64,000 nt of DNA from Streptomyces sp. NBC_01428 (GTDB lineage: Bacteria > Actinomycetota > Actinomycetes > Streptomycetales > Streptomycetaceae), in contig NZ_CP109499.1 in assembly GCF_036231965.1 (NCBI RefSeq), positions 1,736,001 through 1,800,000 on the forward strand. The letters run 5' to 3'. Below, piece by piece: positions 35,836-48,292 of the stretch (its first letter is position 1; each line of letters begins with the position of its first letter). The notes beneath the pieces are model-generated. The model was not told the origin of the DNA. It was given only the letters and a program-made list of their open reading frames with translations, and made no database searches. The position numbers and the translations under genes were made by a program.

Positions 35836-36921
35836 ATGAAGCGTTCGGTCACCGTGGACGACCTGATGATCGCCGGCATAGCCGTGGCGGCGGGGCTGCT
35901 GGCGGCGTTCCTGCTGCGGATGCTGCTGCGCTGGCTGGGCAAGCACGCCGAGCGCACCCGCTGGAGCGGCGACGACGTCATCGTGGACGCGCTGCGCGCC
36001 CTGGTGCCGTGGGTGGCGTTCGTGGGCGGCCTCGCGTCGGCGGCCGCGGTGCTGCCGCTGACCTCGGCGGTGGGCCGCACGGTCAGCCGCTCGCTGACCG
36101 TGCTGCTCATCCTGGTCACGACGGTCACCGCGGCACGGCTCATCGCGGGCCTGGTCCGGTCGGTGACCCAGTCCCGGTCGGGTGTCGCCGGCTCGGCCAC
36201 CATCTTCGTGAACATCACCCGGGTCGTGGTGCTGGCGATCGGCTTCCTGGTCGTCCTGCAGACCCTGGGGATCTCCATAGCGCCGCTGCTCACGGCACTG
36301 GGCGTGGGCGGTCTCGCGGTCGCCCTGGCCCTCCAGGACACCCTCGCCAACCTCTTCGCGGGGGTGCACATCCTCGCGTCGAAGACGATCCAGCCGGGCG
36401 ACTACATCAGGCTGAGCAGCGGCGAGGAGGGGTACGTCGTCGACATCAACTGGCGCAACACCACGGTCCGCCAGCTCTCCAACAACCTGGTCATCATCCC
36501 CAACGCCCAGTTGTCGGGCACCAACATGACCAACTTCACCCGGCCCGAGCAGCAGATGACGCTGACCGTGCAGGTGGGCGTCGGGTACGACAGCGACCTG
36601 GACCACGTCGAGCGGGTGACGAACGAGGTCGTGACCGAGGTGATGACCGGGATCACGGGCGCGCTCCCGGACCACGAGCCCGCCGTGCGGTTCCACACCT
36701 TCGGCGACTCGCGCATCGGACTGACGGTGATCCTCGGCGTGGGCGAGTTCAGCGACCAGTACCGGATCAAGCACGAGTTCATCAAGCGCCTGCACAGGCG
36801 CTACCGCGACGAGGGCATCCGCATCCCGTCCCCGGCCCGCACCGTCGCCCTCCAGAGCGGCGGCACCCCCCTGCCGGAGTCCGCCATCCCGCACCAGCGC
36901 GAGGCGGCGTCCCGCCCGTGA
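35836..36921 (+). CDS. MscS-family mechanosensitive channel
   Basis: A 361-residue small-conductance mechanosensitive channel. Membrane helices lie at about 10-30, 55-75, 85-110 and 130-150. The pore helix is LLTALGVGGLAVALALQDTLANLFAG with its Gly/Ala pattern (quoted in part: GVGGLAVALALQDTL), and the beta domain follows (GDYIRLSSGEEGYVVDINWRN; in part YVVDINWRNTTVR, then NNLVIIPNAQLSGT). It opens under membrane tension to release osmolytes. GGGAGGT precedes the ATG at 35836. Confidence 0.92.
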   Translation: MKRSVTVDDLMIAGIAVAAGLLAAFLLRMLLRWLGKHAERTRWSGDDVIVDALRALVPWVAFVGGLASAAAVLPLTSAVGRTVSRSLTVLLILVTTVTAARLIAGLVRSVTQSRSGVAGSATIFVNITRVVVLAIGFLVVLQTLGISIAPLLTALGVGGLAVALALQDTLANLFAGVHILASKTIQPGDYIRLSSGEEGYVVDINWRNTTVRQLSNNLVIIPNAQLSGTNMTNFTRPEQQMTLTVQVGVGYDSDLDHVERVTNEVVTEVMTGITGALPDHEPAVRFHTFGDSRIGLTVILGVGEFSDQYRIKHEFIKRLHRRYRDEGIRIPSPARTVALQSGGTPLPESAIPHQREAASRP

Positions 36922-37004
36922 GGTGCCCGCGGCCCGGACCGGCCGCGTCCGGGCACGGCCCGGCGGCGGATGCGCGGAGCGTGACGGGCTCCCGCGGAAC
37001 GTGA

Positions 37005-39368
<2,364 letters not shown>

Positions 39369-39411
39369 CCCACGCGCCGGCCCGCGGAGGCGACTCCGCG
39401 GCCGCAGCCGC

Positions 39412-39456
39412 ACGCACGCCGCCCCGGCCGGACTCCCCGGCCGGGGCGGCGTGCGT
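39412..39456. terminator. strong bidirectional terminator
   Basis: A perfect 20-bp stem (39412-39431 with 39437-39456) around a 5-base loop, between convergent icd and the FAD monooxygenase gene. Confidence 0.85.
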
Positions 39457-39533
39457 CGTGACGGACCCCGCCGGTGCCGTACGCCGGCACGGACACCCCC
39501 GTTCCTCGGGCGCTCGTCGCCCGACGGCGAGGG

Positions 39534-41207
39534 TCAGGCGAACGTTCGGCGCAGGTGTGCCGTCAGGTGGTCCGGCACGGCGCAGTGGAAGCGTCCGGAG
39601 AGGTAGCCGTCCGGGCGGATCAGGACGGCCTCGCCGTCGCCCGGCGCGTAGGCGGCCCGGAACCCGCCCGCGGCGTCCCGCACCCGCGGCGGACGCAGGC
39701 CGACCGGCCGGGCGTCCTCCGGCACCTCGGCGGCGGTCACCACGTAGGCGTCGAGCAGGCCGTGGGCGACGCGACGCGCCTCGGCGGCGCAGGCTTCGAG
39801 GCGGGCGGCCCCCTCGCCCGACGCGTACTCCTCGCCCGCGAAGAGCAGCAGCACGTGCCGCGGGGTCCGCAGCAGGTCGAACAGCCGCCGCGGGTAGGTG
39901 GCGAGATCGCTCAGCAGGCCGCGGCAGTCCGGGGCCCGGTCACCGGGCAGGGGACCAGCCTCGGGTGCGCGGTCGGCCGGCCGGGGCTGGGTCAGCGGGC
40001 TGTCCGGGTAGGCGACCAGCAGCTGGGCCTGGCGCAGCATCGCCGTCTCGGTGTCGTTGCCGTTGTTGAGGGGCCCGGCACCGGCCCGGCGGACGGTGCG
40101 GGCATGGCGGACGGTGCGGTCGACCACTTCCTGCGCGACCGGATGGCGTTCGGCGTGATAGCTGTCGAGCAGGTCGTCCGTGGCCAGTCCGCGGACGGTC
40201 AGGGCCAGCTTCCAGGCGAGGTTGTAGGCGTCCTGCACCCCGGTGTTCAGGCCCTGCCCGCCGATGGGCGGCTGGATGTGCGCGGCGTCCCCGGCGACGA
40301 AGACACGGCCGTTGCGGTAGCGGTCGACCAGGCGGTGACTGGTCCGGAAGGTGGAGGACCAGCGCAGCGTGGAGGCGGTCGTCACCTCCGGGGACAGCCG
40401 GTCGAGCACGGCCTGGATCTGGCCGAGGTCCAGGCCCTGCCCGTCCCCCGCGCCGAGGGCCGTCCCGTCCGGTGCGCCCGGGCCGTCCTCGCCCTCGGCC
40501 CCGGCGTCGCGGCGCAGCATCGACAGCCAGTACCGCCGGACGCCCGGCATCGGGATGCAGACGACCATGTCGTCCACCTCACCGTTCGCGTCCAGCTTCA
40601 CGGACCGCATGCTGTAGCCGGCGGGCAGCTCCCAGTCGACCTCGACGTCGCCGATCATGTACTGCTCGGGGAGGGCGTCGCCCTCGAAGGTCAGCCCGGC
40701 CGCCCTGCGGACCAGGCTGTGCGCGCCGTCGCAGCCCACGACGTAGCGGGCGCGCAGACGCTCGGCCGATCCGTCGGCGCGCGCGAGAACGACGTCGACA
40801 CCGTCCGGGCGCGGCTCCAGCGAGCGCAGCTCGACCGCCCGCTCGACGTCCGTGCCGAAGCCCGCCAGGTGCTCGGTGAGCAGCCGCTCGGTCTCGTACT
40901 GGGGCAGCGTGGCGAAGGGGTAGGAGATCTCGGGCGGCAGCGTGAGCTCGACGCGCGGGCGGGGCTTGCCGTCGATGTAGACCAGCTGACCCAGGTGCGG
41001 TACGGCCTCGTCCAGAACGCTGTGGACCAGGCCCATCGCCTCCCACACCTCCAGCGTGCGGGGCACGATACCGATCGCCTTGGCATAGGGGTCCGGGGCG
41101 GCCAGCCGATCCACGATGCGGCAGTCCACGCCGTGCCGTCGCAGCTCGGCCGCCGCCGTCAGACCCACCGGGCCCGCGCCCACCACGAGTACGTCGACAT
41201 CAGCCAT
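39534..41207 (-). CDS. FAD-dependent aromatic monooxygenase (group A)
   Basis: A 557-residue PHBH-fold flavoprotein hydroxylase of the kind that tailors aromatic polyketides. The N-terminal Rossmann motif is VVGAGPVGLTAA; the middle D-G motif is VGCDGAHSLVRR; the second FAD motif is FVAGDAAHIQPPIGGQGLN. A thioredoxin-like C-terminal domain follows (about 450-557). AGGGCC precedes the ATG. Together with the O-methyltransferase at 42941, it lies next to the whiE locus, so pigment hydroxylation is plausible, although this gene is not part of the minimal whiE set. Confidence 0.9.
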   Translation of the reverse strand: MADVDVLVVGAGPVGLTAAAELRRHGVDCRIVDRLAAPDPYAKAIGIVPRTLEVWEAMGLVHSVLDEAVPHLGQLVYIDGKPRPRVELTLPPEISYPFATLPQYETERLLTEHLAGFGTDVERAVELRSLEPRPDGVDVVLARADGSAERLRARYVVGCDGAHSLVRRAAGLTFEGDALPEQYMIGDVEVDWELPAGYSMRSVKLDANGEVDDMVVCIPMPGVRRYWLSMLRRDAGAEGEDGPGAPDGTALGAGDGQGLDLGQIQAVLDRLSPEVTTASTLRWSSTFRTSHRLVDRYRNGRVFVAGDAAHIQPPIGGQGLNTGVQDAYNLAWKLALTVRGLATDDLLDSYHAERHPVAQEVVDRTVRHARTVRRAGAGPLNNGNDTETAMLRQAQLLVAYPDSPLTQPRPADRAPEAGPLPGDRAPDCRGLLSDLATYPRRLFDLLRTPRHVLLLFAGEEYASGEGAARLEACAAEARRVAHGLLDAYVVTAAEVPEDARPVGLRPPRVRDAAGGFRAAYAPGDGEAVLIRPDGYLSGRFHCAVPDHLTAHLRRTFA

Positions 41208-41807
41208 GTTCAGGCCCTTCGTCGTCCGGATTGGGTACCGGGAAAGTCTGCTTCACCGGACGGCTCCGGACCGTTGGAGCCGAGGCTCCCCGCGAAGGGA
41301 CCATCACGGAAATCCGGGCCAGGGGCGCGTTGTCGGACCTCGGGTTCACCGGTCCGGCCGACGCTGGATCGGCCTACCGCTCCCGTCGGGGCGGCCGGAT
41401 CGCCGGCGGCCGGCGTTCAGGACGGCGCGGTGCGGGCGCGGTCAGGGGCGCGGCGGCTGACCGGCCGTCGGCACGGTCGGCATGGCACACGGTCGGCGTG
41501 ACACACGGTCCGCATGACCTGGGGGCAGGTGACAGGGACGGTGGCCAGGGTTTCCACAAGCTCGGTCCTTCGTGGCGGCCACGCCCGCCTCCCGCGCGGA
41601 CGGGAGCACGGTCTGCGCCCCCTCCGCGGACGGCGACGTCGTCCCCCACTCCCCCGGCGGACGACGCGCGGCACCGGCCCGACATCACGCCCCCGCACAT
41701 CGGCGGTCACGGCGTTCTTCCCCGCTCGGCGCGTCACGGTGACAGGGGCGGGCCCACCTGGGCGATCACCGGTGGCGGGCCGCAACACCCCTTCATAACT
41801 TCGGCCT
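41208..41807. other. 600-base divergent intergenic region, no gene seen
   Basis: Between the FAD monooxygenase (minus) and the beta-helix protein (plus). No open frame has a start signal. It contains the 16-bp tandem repeats at 41473-41520. Confidence 0.55.
41473..41520. repeat. three tandem 16-bp repeats, possible regulator sites
   Basis: Three consecutive units of 16 bases, each beginning ACGGTC-G-CRTG (first unit ACGGTCGGCATGGCAC). They are non-coding and about 265 bases upstream of the monooxygenase start. Confidence 0.6.
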
Positions 41808-42872
41808 ATGACCAAACGACAGTTGGCCCACCTCGCCTGCGCGGCGGCGGTCGTGGCGTCGGGCCTGGGCGCCGCCGCCCCCTCGGCCGCCCACCGGTCG
41901 GTGCACCTCGTGCGCGCCGGCGAATCCATCCAGAAGGCCGTGGACGCGGCGAAGCCGGGCGACACCGTCGTCGTCTCCCCGGGCACCTACCACGAGAGCG
42001 TCCGCATCACCGTGTCGGACCTGACCCTGCGAGGCTCCGGCGCCCGCAACACCGTCATCGTGCCGGGCACGACGACCGCCGCCGACGCGTGCGCCGGCGC
42101 GGGCAACGGCGTCTGCGTCACCGGCACGGGCGCCAGCCCCGTCCGGAACGTCACCGTGGCCGCCCTGACCCTGCGGGGCTTCACCAAGCAGGGCCTCTGG
42201 GCGACCGGGACCGACCGCCTCACCGTCCGCGCCGTGACCACCGAGCAGAACGGTCAGTGGGGGCTCGCCACCGAGCGCTCCACGCGCACGCGGATCGTCG
42301 GCAACACCGCCCGGAACAACGGCGACGCCGGAGTCTTCCTCTCCAACACGGTCACCGCCGAGGAAGGCGCCCTGGACACCGACGGCGCCGTCGTCGCCCG
42401 CAACCTGCTCAGCGGCAACCGCATCGGCATCACCGTACGACGGCTGCGGAACCTGACCGTCGGCCACAACGAAGCCACCGGCAACTGCTCCGCCATCAAC
42501 ATCGTCGGCGACGAGAACAAGCCGCGGGTCGGCGCCGTGACCGTGCGTCAGAACCACATCCACGCCAACAACAAGTTCTGTCCCAAGACCGCACGGCTGC
42601 CCTTCCTCCAGGGCTCCGGCATCGTCCTCACCGGCGCGGAGGACGTTCACGTGACGCGCAACCGGATCGAGGACAACGTCGGCACGTCCCCGCTGTCCGG
42701 CGGCATCGTCCTGTTCAAGAGCTTCGTGGGCGCCCTCAACGAACACAACGAGGTCCGCGGCAACATCCTGCGGCGCAACGGCCCCGCCGACCTCGCCAAC
42801 CGTGACACCGGCCAGGGCAACACGTTCCGGGGCAACTCCTGCAAGGTCTCCGAACCCGCCGGGCTGTGCTGA
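41808..42872 (+). CDS. secreted right-handed parallel beta-helix protein
   Basis: A 354-residue protein with a Sec signal peptide (MTKRQ, hydrophobic core, APSAAH cleavage region near residue 29). The mature part begins IQKAVDAAKPGDTVVVSPGTY, the usual cap of periplasmic copper-binding/pectate-lyase-like beta-helices, and continues with repeated N-x-x-x-N-G turns (NTARNNGDAG, NEATGNCSAI, NRIEDNVG). Two Cys pairs may stabilise it. Carbohydrate binding or lysis is likely from the fold; no catalytic set was recognised. It is 68 bases upstream of the O-methyltransferase on the same strand. Confidence 0.85.
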   Translation: MTKRQLAHLACAAAVVASGLGAAAPSAAHRSVHLVRAGESIQKAVDAAKPGDTVVVSPGTYHESVRITVSDLTLRGSGARNTVIVPGTTTAADACAGAGNGVCVTGTGASPVRNVTVAALTLRGFTKQGLWATGTDRLTVRAVTTEQNGQWGLATERSTRTRIVGNTARNNGDAGVFLSNTVTAEEGALDTDGAVVARNLLSGNRIGITVRRLRNLTVGHNEATGNCSAINIVGDENKPRVGAVTVRQNHIHANNKFCPKTARLPFLQGSGIVLTGAEDVHVTRNRIEDNVGTSPLSGGIVLFKSFVGALNEHNEVRGNILRRNGPADLANRDTGQGNTFRGNSCKVSEPAGLC

Positions 42873-42940
42873 TCGGGGGAGCTCCCCCAGCACGCCGGTC
42901 CCCCTCCCCCGTACAGCACGACACCAGAAGCGAGGCACCC

Positions 42941-43978
42941 ATGACGACAGTCGAACAGGTCGACCAGACTCCCCCGCCGCCCATGCGGCTGCGGGAGCTC
43001 GTGTTCGGAGCGGCCTGCGCCGCCGCCGTACGCGCCGCCGCCCGCCTCGGCGTGGCCGACGCGCTCGACGAACGCCCCATGGAGGTGGAGGACCTGGCGG
43101 CGGCGGTGAAGACCCAGCCGCACACGCTGCGCCGGCTGCTGCGGGCGCTGTCCTGCCAGGGCGTCTTCGTGGAGCACCCGGACGGCACCTTCGGGCACAC
43201 GGAGATGTCCCGGCTGCTGCGCGAGGACGACCCGCACAGCCTCCGGTACATCGCCCTGTGGTGCACCGAGCCGTGGACGTGGGCGGTCTGGCCGCAGCTC
43301 GACGAGGCGGTCCGCTCCGGCGACAACGTCTTCGAGAACGTGTACGGCCGGGAGTTCTTCTCCTACCTCAACGAGGAGGCGCCCGAGTCCGCGCACGTCT
43401 TCAACCGCGCCATGACCACGTCCAGCGCGCAGTCGGCGCGGGACGTCGCCGAGCTGCTCGACCTGGAGGGCGTCACCTCGGTCGCGGACATCGGAGGCGG
43501 CCAGGGGCAGGTCGTGGCCAGCCTGCTGGAGAAGCACCCCGCCCTGCACGGCACGCTGCTCGACCTGCCGGGCGTGGTGGAGAACGCCGACGCGCGGCTG
43601 CGCGACGGCGGGGCGCTGGCGGAGCGGGTGCGGATCGTGCCCGGCGACTGCCGCCAGGACATCCCGGTGCAGGCCGACGTGTACATCATCAAGAACATCC
43701 TGGAATGGGACGACGAGAGCACCCGCCGGGCGCTCGCCAACGTCCGCAAGGCCGCGCGTCCCGGCGCCCGGGTCATCGTCATCGAGAACCTCGTGGACGA
43801 CACCCCCTCCATGAAGTTCACGACCGCCATGGACCTGCTGCTCCTTCTGAACGTGGGCGGCGCCAAGCACACCCGGCAGAGCATGGTCGACCGGCTCACG
43901 GACGCCGGTCTGGTCATCGGCGAGGTCCGCCCGGTGAACGCGTACCTGCACGCCTTCGAGTGCACGGTCCCCGCCTGA
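42941..43978 (+). CDS. SAM-dependent O-methyltransferase (dimerising, polyketide-type)
   Basis: A 345-residue class I methyltransferase of the O-methyltransferase family 2. Residues 15-100 are the dimerisation winged helix; the SAM site is VADIGGGQGQVVASLLEKHP; PGDCRQDIP and IIKNILEWDDE follow, the latter holding the usual catalytic-pocket position. Members methylate phenolic hydroxyls of aromatic polyketides. Beside whiE it is a candidate pigment-tailoring enzyme. AGCGAGG precedes the ATG. Confidence 0.88.
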   Translation: MTTVEQVDQTPPPPMRLRELVFGAACAAAVRAAARLGVADALDERPMEVEDLAAAVKTQPHTLRRLLRALSCQGVFVEHPDGTFGHTEMSRLLREDDPHSLRYIALWCTEPWTWAVWPQLDEAVRSGDNVFENVYGREFFSYLNEEAPESAHVFNRAMTTSSAQSARDVAELLDLEGVTSVADIGGGQGQVVASLLEKHPALHGTLLDLPGVVENADARLRDGGALAERVRIVPGDCRQDIPVQADVYIIKNILEWDDESTRRALANVRKAARPGARVIVIENLVDDTPSMKFTTAMDLLLLLNVGGAKHTRQSMVDRLTDAGLVIGEVRPVNAYLHAFECTVPA

Positions 43979-44040
43979 TCCTGGCAGGACACACCTCGAC
44001 GAGAGCCGGGCGAAGAACCCGGACGAAGAACCCGGAAAAC

Positions 44041-44083
44041 CCGAGGCCGCCGGTTCCGCTTCTCGCGGAGCCGGCGGCCTCGG
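44041..44083. terminator. bidirectional terminator
   Basis: Arms 44041-44057 and 44067-44083 pair with one wobble, between the convergent O-methyltransferase and whiE ORF VII genes. Confidence 0.75.
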
Positions 44084-44103
44084 GTGTGTGCCGGGGTGCC
44101 CGG

Positions 44104-44436
44104 TCAGGACGCGGTGTTCCGCTCCCACGTGTAGAAGCACTGCGCCATGGCGTCCTTGGGGCTCCGCCACGTCTGCGGGTCGTACGCGCTCACGTACGCC
44201 GCCAGTTCGTCACTCACGTTCCGGAACTCCGGGTGTCCCGCCACCTTCGCGATGGCCGGCGCCGGGTCCCGCTCGGACTCGATGAGGTGCAGGTACACAT
44301 CACCGAACTGGAAGAGGCTGCGCCGGTTGACCCCGATGAGGTGCGGCAGTTCGCCGCGGTCGGAGGCGGCGAACACGTCGGAGATCGCGGGCGCCGAACC
44401 GGGCGCCATACGGGCGACGATCAGGGCGTGGTGCAT
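44104..44436 (-). CDS. whiE-VII: TcmI-family polyketide cyclase (WhiE ORF VII)
   Basis: A 110-residue dimeric alpha+beta barrel protein of the TcmI cyclase family: MHHALIVARMAPGS, FAASDRGELPHLIGV, GDVYLHLIE, FYTWE. It guides later ring closures of the pigment polyketide. It is the last gene of the minus-strand whiE operon, 27 bases after ORF VI. Confidence 0.93.
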   Translation of the reverse strand: MHHALIVARMAPGSAPAISDVFAASDRGELPHLIGVNRRSLFQFGDVYLHLIESERDPAPAIAKVAGHPEFRNVSDELAAYVSAYDPQTWRSPKDAMAQCFYTWERNTAS

Positions 44437-44463
44437 CGGACGGTCCTTCCTGTGTGCCGTGGG

Positions 44464-45199
<736 letters not shown>

Positions 45200-45227
45200 G
45201 CGTGTGTTCTCCTCACTTGCCGCCCGA

Positions 45228-46481
45228 CTAGCGGGCGGAGTCTCCGCGGCGCACGACGAGCGCCGCGTTGGAGCCCATGAGTCCCCGGCTGAGGATCAGG
45301 GCCGTCCGCAGCTCGGCGGGGCGGGCGTCCGACGTCACCACGTCGAGGTCGTGGCAGATGTCGAACACGTTCGGGGTGGGCGGTACCTGGCCGTGCTCCA
45401 TCGCGAGCACCGCGGCCGCGGTGTCGAGCAGCGGCGCCCCGCAGTAGGCGCGTCCGATGCCCGTCTTGGGTGCCGTGACGGGGACCCGGGTCCCGTGCGC
45501 GCCGAGGGCGTCGGCGATCGCGAGGGCCTCGGCCCGGTCGGCCTCGGGGACACCGAGGGCGTCCGCGAAGACGACGTCGATCTCCTCCGGCGCGCAGTCG
45601 GCCTCGGCGAGGGCGCCGCGGATGGCCTGCGCGAGTCCCTCCCTGGACCGCTCCCACTGGGAGGCGCCGGTGAAGGTCGCCGCGTGTCCGGCCACCACGG
45701 CCCGGACGGTCGCGCCGCGCTCACGGGCACGCCGCTCGTCCTCGACGACGAACATGGCGCCGCCCTCCGCGGGAACGAAACCGCAGGCTCCCTTGGTGAA
45801 GGGACGGTAGGCGCGGTCGGGGTCCTCGACGGTGCTGAGCTCGGGGTAGGCGAGCTGGCAGACCATCGAGTACGGGGCGAGGGGGGCCTCCGCCGCTCCG
45901 ACGACCATCGCGCCGGTGCCGCGCCGGACACCGCGGGCGGCGTGGGCGACGGCGTCCAGTCCGCCCGCCTCGTCGCTCGCGACCACACCGCAGGGGCCCT
46001 TGAAGCCGCCGCGGATGGAGATCTGGCCGGTGCTGGCGGCGTAGAACCAGGCGATGGACTGGTACGGGCCGACGTACCGGGATCCCTGGCCCCACAGCTT
46101 CTGCAGTTCGCGCTGGCCGAACTCGCCGCCGCCGGATCCCGCGGCGGTGACGACGCCGATGTCGTACGCCTCCTCGGGGTCGACGTCACCGAGTCCGGCG
46201 TCGTCCAGGGCGAGGACGGTCGCGCCCAGTGCGAAATGGCTGAAGCGGTCGGTCTGGACGAGGAACCGCTCCTCGATGAGGTCGGCGGCCTCGAACGACC
46301 GGACCTCGCCCGCGACGCGCAGCGGCAGATGCCCGCAGCCCTCGCGGGTGATCCGGTCGAGGACGCCGAGCCCCTCCCGGACGGACTTCCAGTAGGCGTC
46401 GGCGGTCTGTCCGTTGGGGGCGATGACGCCGATGCCGGTGACGGCTGCGCGCCCGGGGCGCTGCGTACGCTGCGTGCTCAT
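45228..46481 (-). CDS. whiE-IV: chain-length factor, KS-beta (WhiE ORF IV)
   Basis: A 417-residue ketosynthase-like subunit. Where KS-alpha has Cys, the aligned segment reads [11 protein letters not shown], so the site is Glu, not the Gln that most chain-length factors carry. It sets chain length and primes by decarboxylation in partnership with KS-alpha. The ATG overlaps the KS-alpha stop (ATGA), coupling equal synthesis of the two subunits. Confidence 0.95.
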   Translation of the reverse strand: MSTQRTQRPGRAAVTGIGVIAPNGQTADAYWKSVREGLGVLDRITREGCGHLPLRVAGEVRSFEAADLIEERFLVQTDRFSHFALGATVLALDDAGLGDVDPEEAYDIGVVTAAGSGGGEFGQRELQKLWGQGSRYVGPYQSIAWFYAASTGQISIRGGFKGPCGVVASDEAGGLDAVAHAARGVRRGTGAMVVGAAEAPLAPYSMVCQLAYPELSTVEDPDRAYRPFTKGACGFVPAEGGAMFVVEDERRARERGATVRAVVAGHAATFTGASQWERSREGLAQAIRGALAEADCAPEEIDVVFADALGVPEADRAEALAIADALGAHGTRVPVTAPKTGIGRAYCGAPLLDTAAAVLAMEHGQVPPTPNVFDICHDLDVVTSDARPAELRTALILSRGLMGSNAALVVRRGDSAR

Positions 46482-47746
46482 CGTGTCCTCCCTGCCGGCC
46501 CGGTCAGCAGCACCGCGGACTGGAACCCGCCGAATCCGCTGCCGACGGAGAGCACGTTCCTCAGCTTCCGCGGGCGGGCGGTGCGCGGCACGTAGTCCAG
46601 GTCGCACTCCGGGTCCGGGGTCTCGTAGTTCGCCGTGGGCGGTACGACCTGGTGCTTCAGGGCGAGGACGCAGGCGACGACCTCGATGGCGCCGATCGCG
46701 CCGAGCGAGTGGCCCACCATGGACTTGATGGAACTCATGGGCGTGCCGTAGGCGTGGTCGCCCAGGGAGCGCTTGACGGCCGCGGTCTCGTGGCGGTCGT
46801 TCTGCCGGGTTCCGGAGCCGTGCGCGTTGACGTAGTCGATCAGCGTGGGGTCGAGACGGGCCTGGTCGAGCGTGGTGTCGATCGCCCGGGACATCTCCAG
46901 TCCCTCACTGGTCAGACCGGTCATGTGGTAGGCGTTGCCGTAGGTGGCGTAGCCGCCGATCTCGCAGTAGATGTGCGCGCCGCGTGCCCTGGCGTGTTCG
47001 TACTCCTCCAGGATCAGTACCGCGGCGCCCTCGCCCATGACGAACCCGTTGCGGTGGGCGTCGAAGGGCCGTGAGGCGTGCTCCGGGTCGTCGTTGTCGG
47101 GCGACGTGGCCTTGATGGCGTCGAAGCAGGCCATGGTGATCGGGGAGATCGGGGAGTCGGACGCGCCGGCGATGCAGATGTCGGCCCGGCCCTCCTCGAT
47201 GGTGTGGAAGGCGTAGCCGACCGCGTCGAGTCCGGAGGTGCAGCCGGTGGAGACGGTCTGCACCGGCCCCTGGGCCCCGAACTCCTCGGCGACGACCGAG
47301 GCGAGCGTGCTGGGCGAGAACGCCAGGTGCAGCTGGGGGTCGGCGGTGCGGTGGTCGACGTCCCACCGGCTGCCGCCCTCGCTGACCTTGACGTAGTCGT
47401 GCTCCAGGCGGGTGGTGCCGCCGACGGCGCTGCCGAGGGAGACCGCTACGCGCCAGGGGTCCTGCTCGGCGGTGTCGATGCCCGCGTCACGGACGGCTTC
47501 CCCGGCGGCGACGACCGCGAACTGGATGTAGCGGTCGGCGTCGCGGACGAGCTGCGGGTCGAGTCCGTGCGCGAGGGGGTCGAAGTCGCACTCGGCGGCT
47601 ATGCGGGAGCGCAGTCCCGCCGGGTCGAAGAGCGTGATGCCGCGGGTCGCGGTGCGGCCGCTTGCGAGGAGGTCCCAGAACGCCTTCGTCCCGGTTCCGC
47701 CCGGAGCGACCACACCGATGCCGGTGACGGCCACTCGCCGGGTCAC
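46478..47746 (-). CDS. whiE-III: beta-ketoacyl synthase, KS-alpha (WhiE ORF III)
   Basis: A 422-residue ketosynthase with active-site Cys in [16 protein letters not shown], and the His residues in [11 protein letters not shown] and [11 protein letters not shown]. It performs the Claisen condensations that build the spore-pigment chain from malonyl-ACP. The GTG start overlaps the stop of the cupin gene (ORF II). Confidence 0.96.
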   Translation of the reverse strand: MTRRVAVTGIGVVAPGGTGTKAFWDLLASGRTATRGITLFDPAGLRSRIAAECDFDPLAHGLDPQLVRDADRYIQFAVVAAGEAVRDAGIDTAEQDPWRVAVSLGSAVGGTTRLEHDYVKVSEGGSRWDVDHRTADPQLHLAFSPSTLASVVAEEFGAQGPVQTVSTGCTSGLDAVGYAFHTIEEGRADICIAGASDSPISPITMACFDAIKATSPDNDDPEHASRPFDAHRNGFVMGEGAAVLILEEYEHARARGAHIYCEIGGYATYGNAYHMTGLTSEGLEMSRAIDTTLDQARLDPTLIDYVNAHGSGTRQNDRHETAAVKRSLGDHAYGTPMSSIKSMVGHSLGAIGAIEVVACVLALKHQVVPPTANYETPDPECDLDYVPRTARPRKLRNVLSVGSGFGGFQSAVLLTGPAGRTR

Positions 47747-48225
47747 TGTATGGCCCCACTTCGCTCGGACGCCTGTCCGTGGTCCGGCGCGGACAGGTCC
47801 GGCCCGGTGGTGGCGAACCGCGGAGCGGGCTGGGTGTCGTCCGTCTCCTCGGTGTCGACGTGGCCGAGGCTCGGGCGGGGGGCGAGCGGGCCGAGGTGGA
47901 AGACCATGCGGGCCTCGGTGTCGCCGACGTTGCGGAAGCGGTGCCGCATGTTGATCGGGATGAGCAGGCCCTGGTCGGGCTGGAGCGCGAACGCCTCGCC
48001 GTCCAGGTCGACTTCGAGGGCGCCGTTCACCACGAACACGAACTCCTCGGAGTACGGGTGGTAGTGCTCGCTGATGCGCTCGCCGGGCTGCATGATGGCC
48101 AGGCCCATGAAGCCGCTGGTGGACCCCGCGGTGGCGGGCGTGAGCATGGCCCGGACGTCCCCGCCGCGCCTGCGGTTGGGTTCCGTCTCGCTCAGGTCCA
48201 CGATGCGTGGATGATTCGTGATCAT
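47743..48225 (-). CDS. whiE-II: cupin polyketide-cyclase-like protein (WhiE ORF II)
   Basis: A 160-residue cupin with [15 protein letters not shown] (His, His, Glu) and [10 protein letters not shown] (His), then a disordered tail. Start at the ATG at 48225 with CGGAGGAACC upstream; an in-frame extension further upstream is low-complexity and has no start signal. Similar proteins occupy the second place of whiE and related pigment clusters. Confidence 0.92.
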   Translation of the reverse strand: MITNHPRIVDLSETEPNRRRGGDVRAMLTPATAGSTSGFMGLAIMQPGERISEHYHPYSEEFVFVVNGALEVDLDGEAFALQPDQGLLIPINMRHRFRNVGDTEARMVFHLGPLAPRPSLGHVDTEETDDTQPAPRFATTGPDLSAPDHGQASERSGAIQ

Positions 48226-48292
48226 GCTTGGTTCCTCCGGGTGGGGCGGGGACGCCGGGTGGGACGTCCGCGGACGCTGGCTGTGGAGTCCC

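Noticed and set aside
39474..41501. Large plus-strand open frame opposite the FAD monooxygenase
   Set aside because: It is a GC-rich shadow frame without any domain; the minus frame has both FAD motifs and a good start.
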